Positions 53,950-64,000 of a stretch of DNA of 64,000 bases are shown piece after piece. This DNA comes from Euptelea pleiosperma (taxonomy: Eukaryota > Streptophyta > Magnoliopsida > Ranunculales > Eupteleaceae): contig CM068542.1 in NCBI GenBank assembly GCA_035048495.1, positions 42,065,109 to 42,129,108 of the forward strand. Direction: 5' to 3'. Position 1 is the stretch's first letter. The number at the start of each line of letters is the position of its first letter. Both the position numbers and the translations under genes were made by a program. The notes beneath the pieces were generated by a model. The model worked only from the letters and a program-made list of their open reading frames with translations. It had not been told where the DNA came from and did not search any database.

Positions 53950-56900
53950 TTTTCTCCTTCTTACCATCTCAAAACCCTAATTTACCTTATTATCCTTGAA
54001 TTGTGAGTTGTGTCAATATGGTAAGCATCACTGTGTCTCTTTTCCATCTAGGCTTGATAGCCGTGTGTTTAGTCCCTTTCTAGTTGTCCATTCTGATGTT
54101 TGGGGCCTGACCAAGATACTTACATATAATGGTTCTAAGTACTTTGTTAATTTTGTATATGATTACTCCTGAATGATGTCGATTTACTTGATGAAAAATA
54201 GATCCAAGTTATTTTTATTTTTAAATTGCCTTATATGGAAGTGCAAACTTAATTTGGTATCTGTAACTGTGTTTGTCGTTTTGATAATGCTAAAGAATAT
54301 ACTTCTACACTATTTCAAGATTATTTTGGCTCTCGTGGTATGTTACATCAGACCTATTAGGTTGGTACACCTTAACAAATGGGGTGACCAAAAAGAAACG
54401 TTCACGTGTTAGAAGTTGCTTGATCTTTATTTTTTAGATGAAGGTACCCAAAATATATTGGAGCGATACTGTACCGTTAAACATTAAAACTGTGTTCTTT
54501 CATGGTACCTTGAATGAGGAGGTTTATATGGAGCAACCATCAAGATTTGTTGCTCAAGGGGTCTTCCAAGGTGTGTTGATTACAGAAGGCTATATATAGG
54601 TTGAAACAATTGCATCGTGCTTGTTTTGGCAGGTTCATTGAAGTTGTACTTTAGTTCGGTTTGAAAAGATGTCAGTCAAAGTTTTATGTATTATGTCGGA
54701 GTTCTGAGGCTGAGAATATCGTTTTGGTTGTTTATGTTGATAACATTGTGATTACAGGTAGTGATGTCAAGGCTATAGAGAATTTGAAGTTGTTTCTTCA
54801 TGTACACTTTCACACTAAGGACCTTGGACAGCTAAAGTACTTTTTGGGTATTGAAGTTGAACGGTTAAATGCTAGAATTAATTTGTCTCGACAAAATTAT
54901 TTTTTGGATTTACTTGGGGAGATTGGTTTATTAGGAACTATATCTGTAGAAACTCCAATGGATTCTAATGTGAAGCTTATTGTTTAGCAGGGAGAATTAT
55001 TTGATGATCTTGAAAAGTATAGGAATTGTTCAGCAAGCTTAATTACCTCACCATCTTGAGATTGGATATTTCTTTCGTTGTTAGTGCAGTAAGTTAATTT
55101 ATGGAAGAGCCTCAAATCCCACGTTGGGAGGCTGTTATTAGTGTTCTGAGATATCTCAAGGGAGGATCTTGCTATGGTTTGTTATACTAGATGTATGATC
55201 ATGTACGTGATGAGGGCTATGCAGATGTTGATCGGGCTGGCTCATCATCTAATAGGAGATCTACCACTAGATATTGCACATTCCTTAGTGGGAACCTTGT
55301 GTCACGGCGAAATAAGAGTGTGGTGGCTTGGTCTAACACAAAAGCTGAGTATTGGGTCATGGCTCACACTACTTGTGAGTTGACATGGTTGAGGAATCTT
55401 CTCTAAAAGATAGGATTTATGGATGATCTCCCAATTCCTCTGTTTTGTGATAATCAACCGGCTGTTCATATGACTTCTGATCTTGTTTTTTTTATGAGAG
55501 AACCAAGCACATTGCAATCTATTGCCACTTTAGCAGAGAGAGTTGAAAGTGGTGATATCCTTCGCCGTATGTGAAGTCAGAACATAAGTTAGCTGATGTT
55601 ATTTACAAAGGCATTAAGTCACACAAGGAGTGATTTCTTATGTTTCAAGTTGGGTATATATAATATATATGCTCCAACTTGAGGGGGGAGTGTTAATGTA
55701 ACAGTAACACAAGGAGATTTTTGTACTTTTACTTTTATTACAACATTAGTATATATAATAATTGTGAGAGTCGACTAGTGTAAGTTAAAAGACATTAGTT
55801 CAACTACTTCTCTCTCTCTCTATTCTTCTCCTTCCCCTTCCCCTTCTCATCTCGAAACCCCAATTTGCTTTACATTATGTTAAGAACTTTCACAAATATT
55901 TTTGATATTTTCAAGATCTTTCTATGTTCTATGAGATTTTCAAAAAGTGATGATAATTTAATTTCTAGCAAGAAAACTAGCGTCGTGTCGTATAAGTATA
56001 CATGTTTCTAATTGAAACTAGATATGCTTCTCACTGTCAGCGAGAGGTATCAACCATTCGAGGCATCTGTGGAACTTTGTACGCAACCGTTGGCATTTGG
56101 CTTTATCAATGAAGACTATGCATGACAGTATTCTAGGGGGTTAGGAAACCTACTGTTAACTAGTAAAAATCCGCGATATCTAAGATTTATATGGATCCCT
56201 TACTTCTGAAACCTATCTAGAAATGACACGAATACTTGTTGGTGTCTTACACATACAATCATTTTCTTCCAGTAATAAATCATTAAACTAAATGTGATAT
56301 TGTCATATGTGTCAAGATGTGTGCTGGGATATGTCAACACTTGTATTCATGTCGATATGTGTCTAACACAACAAAAACCCTAAAAGTGCCATGTCCTTGT
56401 GACATAGCCGAAAACTGTTCTCTTCTTCTTCTTCCTCACTTATTTGCATTGACCAAAGATGAGGATAACTGGAGCAGCACCATCATGTAATCCACATTTT
56501 TAAGATGGGGATAACTGGTCTCTGTTTGCATTATATGATATCAAGGAGTAAGCTATAGGCTATAATATATCTGGCACCTCTTTATTAAACTGACTTAGAC
56601 AAGCATGTTGGTTCATATCGACACTTCTTCTGTTTCTCAGTTTTTTCCAGATCATCACTTCTATATTTTAAGGGTATGTGTGGCTAGCACTTCGTATTAA
56701 TGTCAACCTGTGACACTTGTATGTGTTTATAGATCATAGACCTTTGTTCGTGACAAGTGCTCTTAAACCATGGTGAAGATAAAATAAAGAGGATTTTGTT
56801 GCTACTACCCCAAAGATGGACTTAATTATCAATATATCATGATCATGTTGTGCATACTGAAGATGGGACTTAACCGTTCCACCTATGGTTCGCTCACTAC

Positions 56901-59900
56901 CCTGGAGTAAGCCACTGGTTACCCATGCTTAAAAGTAGAAAGTGGTCTCTGCCACATAAAAAGGTTGAACATAAAAGGCTAAGCAATACTTTCTCTCAAC
57001 CCTTGGAGACATTTGATTTGAGTGATTTGACCATTGCTCATAAATTCTTTAAGGTCAATAAAATTCCTAGATTTGGGATGGGGACAATTGGTTGAGAACT
57101 AAAGAAACAACTAGTATATGGAAGAAACAGAAGTTACATCTAGAAGCTGCATGAACTTGCCCTTTGAAGCTCCCACACATTACTAGCATGTTTGATGCTA
57201 AGCTGCTAGTTAACATGTACGCACAAAAGTCATTAGTAGATTTCCTTATGAGACTTGGTCAAGTTGATACGATGCGACTCCTAAGACAATTCATATGCCT
57301 TTGTCTTGAGAGCATTGCCTGTAGCCTATGTCTTATGTTTGTGTCGAAATGATGCCTAATGATTATTGGCTTCTTGTCATCCTTCTTTACTTTTTTATTC
57401 TATTACCCTTTTTTTTTGCACATTGTCTCAGGCAGAATATGGTCATTCAAATTCTAGATAACAGTTCTCTCCATGCATATTCTGGCTACTTTTGAGTCAC
57501 AGCTATCTCTGAGTTACCTATATTTGTGGGGTGCATGATATGCAATTTCCTTTTTGTTCTTGATATTGCCTCGACTTAGTCTCTATTGTACTCCAGGCAA
57601 GTCCACCGGATCCCAAAACATTTCCATTTATTTTACTCGGAAACAAGGTTGACGTAGATGGTGGAAACAGCCGAGTGGTAAGGATATAAAGTGCCTCTCA
57701 AATTTGTAATGTTCTGTATCTGTTCTAAATTATCTGTGCTTGTACAGGTTTCTGAGAAGAAAGCGAAGGATTGGTGTGCATCCAGGGGAAACATACCTTA
57801 TTTCGAGACCTCAGCCAAAGAGGATTACAATGTTGATGCTGCATTCCTATGTGTTGCAAAGACTGCACTAGCCAATGAGCACGAGCAGGATATGTAAGTA
57901 TACCTTGAGTGATCGATTTTATCTACTTTTGACTTTGTTTTGGGTTGTTCGACTTAAATATGACACTTGCTGCATATTCCACATTTTATTTGCATTCAAT
58001 CCTGTTCTATTTTAAAACCCCAAAGCTCATGACGAACTTTCGAGATAGATCATGAGTGGATCGAGGGAATATATTTCTAATTTTCCACATAACTGCTAAC
58101 AACTTATCCAATAAAGATTGCACTTGCACTTGCACATGAATGCATAGAACCTATATCTGACACTCGATCATCTGAAAAGCCAGGCTTAACTCATTTCTTT
58201 TCTGAATAAGTATTTCTATCATTCTATGTTAGATCACACAAAATCAGTGATTTATTCTAATTCATCATGAAGTTGTAGTGTTAAAGCCCGACTTATAAAC
58301 TGTGGGAAAAAAATATTCGATCAATCCCACACAAACTTTGAGGCATGTTTGACTTTTATCATGAGATGGATCTGGCGATTTGGTTGAACTTGAGCTTCTG
58401 GACCTGATCTTCCTCGTCACAGATGACCGGCTGATTCTTCCAAGGATGGTAGTGGTGTACCTGTCAAAAACACTCCGACGCTAAAGTCAGTTCGTGTTTA
58501 TGGGATGACAGATAGAACACTCGAATAAAGAATAAAGGAAGAAAATCTCTCGCTGAGATCTCTGTTTTCCAAGCTTTGATCGGTTTTTTTTTTTTTGGAG
58601 TGGAAGTCGAAGAAGATAGAGTAATGGTTTTCGTCTTTGATCCAGGGATCGATCCCCTTCTCTGTTCTGGCTCGGTTGATATATATATACCTTTCCGATG
58701 ATTTGTCCTCCCCATTTCTGTTAGAGAATTGTTTCTTTTCTCTAACTTCTTATTGGTCAGATCTATTTTCAGAGGAATCTTGTCTGACACAATTCCTCAT
58801 TTCAGTTAGATATGAACTGCTTGTGTGTGGTGGAGATTTGTATAAGAAAATGGCGGGAGTTTTAATCAACGACTAGATCTCTTGCCATGTGTCACTTTTG
58901 TATTGGTGTTGATGTGTTTGACATGTCATTGGTTAGGGAGTTTTATCTAACCGTTTACCGTCAAGTGGATGCTGGAACTTGTCGAGAATGGATGTATGCC
59001 TATCTGACAAGTAGTTTATTGAGATTGGCCGGGAAAAGATTAAATACCTGACCGACAAGTCGTTGGTTGAAGCTTGTCGGGAAGGGTCGTCAAGAAGGTT
59101 GCTTGAGACATGCCGGAAGGGTTGTACGTTTGATCGACAAGTTTGTTGCGAAGACTTGCTGGAAAGGTTTGTATTCCTAACTGACAAGTTCGTTGTTGGG
59201 ACTTGCTAGGAAGGGTTGTGCCTTACCGACAAGTTTGTTTCTAAGACTTGCCGGGAAGGGTTGTGTGCTATGCCTTACCGACAAATTTGTTTTTGGGACT
59301 TGCCAGGAAGGGTTGTGTGCCTTACCGACAAGTTTGTTTCTGGGACTTGCCGGGAAGGGTTATCTGCCTTCCGGACAAGTTTGTTTATAGAAGCTGCCCA
59401 CTATTTCTCTATGTTGACATTTCGCTGGGCAAGTTCGTATTTCTGTATGCCAACAAGTAGGATGTCAGAACGTGTTACCCCGATAACTCATTAGTTTTAT
59501 GACTGTTGAACACCTGTCACTCTCTAATGAATCTGATATGACGGAAAAAATTGATGGGTTTAGCTCTTCAGTCATGTTGATTTGATAGTTGCTCCTACCC
59601 CGAGGTACCAAATGTCAACTTCTTATCTACATTCTATCATCTGACATTGCCACATGTCAACATCTCATAATTTGAAAAGTACGGTACCCACATGAATTGT
59701 CCTTAATTTTTGGCCTTCTTCCAAGAAATTCTTGAGTTAGAAGAAAGATGAGTGACTAATCCTCTCTATTCAAACATAAATAAATTAAGTAATAAAAAAA
59801 AAACAAAACACTTGGCAAACATGCATCTTCTTACTTTATCCAACCTCCAAGAATTGTGTAGCAATCTAAAACTTAGGCATCTTTTAGAAATAGTGATGGA

Positions 59901-62900
59901 TCTACTCAAGATATACTCTAGTCCGGTGGCAATTAAGGGTTCTAGTGAAGTAGAATCTATTGCTCTTTTAGAAGGCCTAAAGATCCACCTTCACTTTTTT
60001 GAAGGCTCCCTTGTAAAGGAATGAGACTTCTCTAATGTATTGTTGTGGGTGGTGGGTAAACCTTTGGGTCCATGGAGACTTACCAACATCGTTCATCATA
60101 TGAAGGACGTTCTGTCTAATTTGAACATTTTGTATAGACGCACTTTGGGATTTCTGACGGAAGGGGATGGCGGACTCTTTTGCAAGAGCCCATAAGCTGT
60201 ATTGTACATTGGGGATGAAAACCCTAGTTTCTCTTCCTATTTCTAATAAATCTTTATTATTAATCAAAAAAGAGTTAAAAAAAGACATGCCATTATTTGA
60301 AGTTGGGGGGCCAGCTTTATCAACCTTTGGCACTCTCTTGCTCTTGAACTATGTAACATAGACATGGACACTGGTGTTGGTGTCAAACACTAATACATAA
60401 TGTCAGAGACATTGCCCCACCCCATCATCATCATTATCATCATAGTCATCTACACCTTATCCCAAATGTTTAGGGTCGGCAACATGAATCCTATTTTGCT
60501 ATTCGACTCTTTTTAGAGTTATATATTTTATCAAAGTAAAAGTCTTCAGACATTCTCTTATTACATCCATCAATGTCATTTTCAACTTGCTTTTCTCTTT
60601 TTTAAGGCTTTCAACTTGCACAAAAGCGCTCCTTCTCACTGGTTCCATCGTTGGTCTTTGTTGCACATGCCCAAACCATATTAATTGACTTTTGTCTTAT
60701 TTAATCTCCTATTGAGGTTATATTCTAGGTTTCATCCAATATGCTCATTTTTTATTTTGTCTTTCCTAGTTTTTCCGCTAGTTCATCTCTACTACCTCAT
60801 TCTATAAACATTCTGTTTCTTAAATGTCCAACATTCAGCTTCATAAAGCATAACTGGTTTCATGGTTGTCCTGTAGAACTATCCTTTTAACTTGATAGGT
60901 ATCTGTCGATCTGATAATGCACCAAAAGTGCATCTCCACTTTAGCTATCCAACACTAATTTTATGGGTCACAGCTTTACCAATCTCTCCATCCTTGTAAA
61001 TAATTGAACCTAAATAGCATAATTTGTTGCTTTGGGTTATTTCTTCACCATTAGTCATAAGACTCATAACTAATGCCTCATCCCTACATGTATCTTCAGA
61101 GACATTGACCCCCACAGACCTGATATGCTGACATGCTGTACAGTTTATTCCATGCGTCTTTTTTTAATATACCTTTACATTGAGTATACATATAGAAAGA
61201 ATGAATGGAGATAAGGTTATATATAAGCATAAAGACAATATGCAAACAAAATATTTTATTAATGCTTAGATAAGCTAGAAGTATGATATTTGTTGAAATA
61301 AAACTACCCTTTTTAACACATTTACTATAAAGAAACTAATTTAATCAAGTGCAATAATTACCTAATGTATATCAATTCATACCTGTTTGTGTTGTATATG
61401 TAGCAAGATGGAACGAGATATATTGTACAAGACAGAGATTTTTAACCATTGTTGGCACGTGTAGCTTGGGGGGGTTCTGAAGGGTTGGTATAACATGCAT
61501 CAAGAGAATAATGTCTTAATAAAACTGCTTGTGTGCATTTGGTATGTCCGTGATTATACCGATTGGTATCCTTCCATAGGTCCAGTATTGTAGCGACATT
61601 GCACAACAGTTTTATAAACGCCCATGGACATGGAGATAATAAGGGGGGGTTGTAGATACATGTGGTAATGACCTCTTCATGGTATAGTTAAGCTGTGTTC
61701 TGCTTTTATATAATTAGATGACATGATTTTAATCAATTGATTGTGTAACATGGGCTCTCAAAGTCTCAGTATTTTATGTACTGGGCTGTTCTTGCATTTG
61801 CTGCTCCAAATGGTTGTTTATTGATATAATGAGTTATAACTGTGTTTTCATGCTTTATATCATTTCTTGAAATACTAGTGTGCGTTTCTATGTTTTTGCA
61901 GTATTTAAAAAAAAAACCTAATTACCTAGTTGTTTGCAAACCTTGTCTTAAACTTCTCCGAATTAGTTTCAGCTTTTCACTTATCAAAGTTTACAGTGAA
62001 GTTCAAGTTAAGTACCTTGATTGGATATACTCTAATCCTTTAGCTAACCTTGGATAAACTGGTCTCTGTGCAATGTACCATGAGGTTTCAGGTTAGAATT
62101 AAGTACAAAAGTGATGGGTTGACGACTGTTCTGATGGGATGATGACTGTTTTATCCAATTAAATGGGACTATGCATGACATGACATGAAAACAACCTGTT
62201 GAACCCCATGGTTGGAAGAGGAAATAATCATCGATGATCAGATTATTGATTTGATAAACCGATTTGCGCAGGCATGACATGATGAATTGTGAGAAGGTGG
62301 CAAATGCACTGGTACATTAGATTAGCCGGATGGTGCATGTGATGATCGCGCCAATTGTAATTATTTTGGTAGTGACAGCAAGGTTCATTCTGTTGGTCAT
62401 GATGTTGGTGGCATGTCTGGAGATGGTGAAACTACTAAGCTGTGGCACAAACTGATATTATGACGCTGTTGACTGTGATGGTGAGTTTGTCATCCAAATT
62501 ATAGCCCTAGGAGCTACTATAGGCTTGACTGTTTGATGATTGCAGCGGTAATGAGGACTATCTTGGAGGAGTAGTGGTAGACTGGTAGATGTGCTGGTGC
62601 TGGCAATTAGAGGATAGCTTAGGAGATTTTGGACTCGTAGGTGGGTAACATGGTTGCTAACATGGCAGGTTTATCTGTGCTATTCACAGTACCTTTTGAT
62701 TATCAATTATCATTAATTCCTTTCCTCGGGTTATTCGCACGACAATCATGACTATGAAGATTTAACAACTTATTTTGTCTATATGTGAATTTGAGGCACA
62801 TTTATAATGCATTCTGTTACGTCATTCTTCAATATGGTGCTGTAGAATGTTGACTTGTGGGTTAATGGTTTTGTCTCTATTCTCTTCTGCAGAACCTAAC

Positions 62901-63311
62901 TTAAAGTTGTATTGTCCAATACTTGTTGCTTGCCTGGTCTTTCACCAATTAATTGCTTGCTGTTGATCCCATTATAATTGATTTCTGTCAATTTTAAACC
63001 ATTGCTTATATCAGCAAATTACATCTTTTATGGATTCAAAGATATCTGAAAAAATTGGTTGCCATGTCGACATATTTTAGTGCTCTATTGTTCTCCAGGA
63101 TTGCTTTATTGTACCTCGTTTTGTACTTTTGTGTTTTGGTTTATTAGGGCCCTTCCCACTCTCTCTTTTATGAAACTTCCATTTTAATTACCAATAAAGA
63201 ACATTTTTATTTCTTGAGTAGCTGATGAGACATTGCTCCATTTGCAGATACTTCCAGAACGTCCCGGATGCATCTGAAACTGAGCAAGGAGGAGGAGGAT
63301 GCGCATGTTGA
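51613..63311 (+). CDS. RABG3: Rab7-class small GTPase (RABG3), seven exons
   Basis: Exons 51613-51668, 51828-51854, 52472-52571, 52693-52839, 57597-57677, 57748-57893 and 63248-63311 join in frame to 206 residues. Motifs: GDSGVGKT (16-23), [16 protein letters not shown] (63-69), NKVD (126-129), ETSAK (157-161). It ends GGGGCAC, the double-cysteine geranylgeranylation signal. The sequence is almost a consensus plant Rab7 ([40 protein letters not shown]), which controls fusion at the late endosome and vacuole. A second ATG at 51616 could also start it. Exon 2 is only 27 bp and its donor (AATCA|GTATCC) splits a Gln codon. Introns 4 (4.8 kb) and 6 (5.4 kb) are swollen by transposable elements. 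The coding sequence is intact. Confidence 0.95.
53479..53739 (+). other. Unrecognised 86-codon ORF in Rab7 intron 4
   Basis: Open frame with [20 protein letters not shown] and [21 protein letters not shown] do not recognise it. The segment is GC-richer than its surroundings and sits 66 bp before the copia LTR, so it may be a transposon fragment or chance. Confidence 0.25.
53806..55874 (+). mobile_element. Deleted Ty1/copia retrotransposon in Rab7 intron 4
   Basis: LTRs of about 185 bp at 53806-53990 and 55691-55874 share tgt(c/t)aatgtaacac, tagtatatataataattgtg, gtcgacta and a CT-rich block. A gaggggggag polypurine tract precedes the second. Interior pieces include an integrase-like LVVHSDVWG, reverse transcriptase [20 protein letters not shown] and [20 protein letters not shown], and an RNase H relic with stops and frame breaks. 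Flanks gtatg (53801-53805) and ttatg (55875-55879) match at four of five. Much of gag-pol is missing. Confidence 0.85.
53897..53948. repeat. (CT)n microsatellite inside the copia 5' LTR
   Basis: About 48 bp of CT; the 3' LTR has a much shorter tract at the same place, so it expanded after insertion. Confidence 0.85.
58960..59400. repeat. Minisatellite, ~46-52 bp unit, in Rab7 intron 6
   Basis: Imperfect units of the form gacttgccgggaagggttgt, gtgccttaccgacaagtttg, tttctgg repeat at least six times between 59115 and 59395, with more diverged units back to about 58960. ORFs across it (repeating [14 protein letters not shown]) follow from the repeat. Confidence 0.85.
59870..60290 (+). mobile_element. 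LINE 3' fragment (RNase H end)
   Basis: Encodes [20 protein letters not shown] and, in another frame, [12 protein letters not shown], the two ends of the plant LINE RNase H domain. It ends ctaataaatctttattatta and an A-rich tail. Confidence 0.65.
60425..61110 (-). mobile_element. RTE-type LINE 3' end
   Basis: The minus strand encodes, with breaks, [65 protein letters not shown] and [11 protein letters not shown]. These are the C-terminal motifs of plant RTE (BovB-like) LINEs. It ends with cgaccctaaacatttgggat, aaggtgtag and a (GAT)n tail (60425-60445). Confidence 0.82.
61111..63247. other. Distal part of Rab7 intron 6; no gene seen
   Basis: AT-rich intron DNA without recognisable elements. 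Confidence 0.4.
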
Positions 63312-63590
63312 AAATGAGTTGATGTTCAAGAGTGAGGCCATGCTCATCTCCTACCACTGAACTTCTGGTTTTGCCGATTCATCAATATTTTTTTCTGTCA
63401 TGATTCGTAGCCATTTTTTTTGTACCTACCACATGTATACTAAGCTCTCATCATCGAGCAAGTGTTTCTTGTGCTGTTGTTGTTGTAAGAGAACTGTATT
63501 TCGATGATCTTGAAGAATCCAAAACAGAAGAAGGCCAATTTGGATTATATCCGAAACGGACCAAACAATCGGTTTAGTGTCCTCTAAACG

Positions 63591-64000
63591 GTCAGGCTCA
63601 GCGGACATATTTTCACACAAATTTGGTGTACCCACATGGAAGATAAATCAATGGCTGATTTTTGGTGAGGATGATCTATTTCACACACAAAAATTGTCGG
63701 GGGCCAATATATAAATTAGAAGTTTTGGAATGGGATCATTTTTGGTGAGGATGGTCTCTATGATGAGGAGATCACCCTCACAAAAATTCAAATCATTCTG
63801 ATATTCGTAGCATGGATTACAAGTTGAAGAATTATGGACCGTCATTTTTTACGGTTAACTTGAAACCCACATTTCATGGTGTTAGAAATTTCAGAATGGG
63901 CTGATTTTTTTGCAGGGGTGATCTATATGGTGAGGAGATCATCCTCACCAAATATTAGCCATTGATTTATCTTCCATGTGGGTACACCAAAATTGTGTGT
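63591..64000. mobile_element. GGGTC-type MITE truncated by the window end
   Basis: Starts ggtcaggctcagcggacata about 280 bp after the Rab7 stop and contains aaatcattctgatattcgta and gaccgtcattttttacggtt, shared with the elements at 43826 and 47694. Its right end is beyond the window. Confidence 0.78.

Noticed and set aside
58464..58790. 108-codon minus-strand ORF
   Set aside because: Low-complexity composition, no domain, inside a Rab7 intron.
58960..59400. CRISPR-like regular array
   Set aside because: Units abut with no spacers and drift in length; plant nuclear context; it is a minisatellite.
59193..59494. Three overlapping ORFs with repeating peptide ALPTSLFL
   Set aside because: They translate the minisatellite in different frames inside a Rab7 intron.

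Overview
The window is nuclear DNA of a flowering plant. Genes have GT-AG introns, low coding density, and products that are plant-specific or clearly plant-like (LIP1 GTPase, four-MA3 translation factor, WRKY, BAHD acyltransferase, CLE precursor). The rest is mostly copia, LINE and RTE retroelements plus a very dense set of foldback MITEs. Nothing prokaryotic, organellar or viral was seen. The species cannot be fixed; a non-grass angiosperm is the most I would infer.

Layout. 1-1064 is the 3' end of a copia element, abutting a broken first exon of F-actin capping protein beta (1584-1712, minus). 2.4-6.1 kb holds two copies of a hAT-like MITE, a G-box foldback element and a LINE 3' end. 6.7-10.9 kb is an MA3-domain translation regulatory factor (MRF/ECIP1 type, plus). 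13.7-14.3 kb is a minus-strand CLE peptide precursor with tandem CLE motifs, the later ones out of frame. 17.06-21.9 kb is a two-exon membrane protein whose 4.3 kb intron was filled by a LINE (13-bp target duplication) that itself took an antisense LINE fragment. 22.25-22.55 kb is a relic of an ABCA transporter 3' end. 24.5-25.8 kb is an intact BAHD N-acyltransferase (agmatine coumaroyltransferase-like, minus).

25.9-32.1 kb is a MITE cluster with at least a dozen elements, several nested and several with exact or near-exact 8- or 9-bp target duplications. 33.9-40.7 kb is a complete seven-exon LIP1 small GTPase (minus) with a miniature LTR element in intron 4. 43.5-45.1 kb is a [11 protein letters not shown] WRKY50/51-like gene (minus) with a 9-bp-TSD MITE in intron 2. 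45.3-51.2 kb is another MITE field. 51.6-63.3 kb is a seven-exon Rab7/RABG3 GTPase (plus) stretched to 11.7 kb by a copia element, LINE and RTE fragments and a minisatellite. The window ends inside another MITE.

The genes do not form a pathway; they are ordinary dispersed plant genes. The least ordinary items are the five-unit CLE array, a hAT-like MITE family built from reiterated CCGTTTAAACGG-like motifs, and a large foldback family whose arms carry CCACGTGG G-boxes and whose outer ends appear modular. Exon boundaries were set by hand from splice consensus, reading frame and family knowledge; no alignment or transcript data were available.
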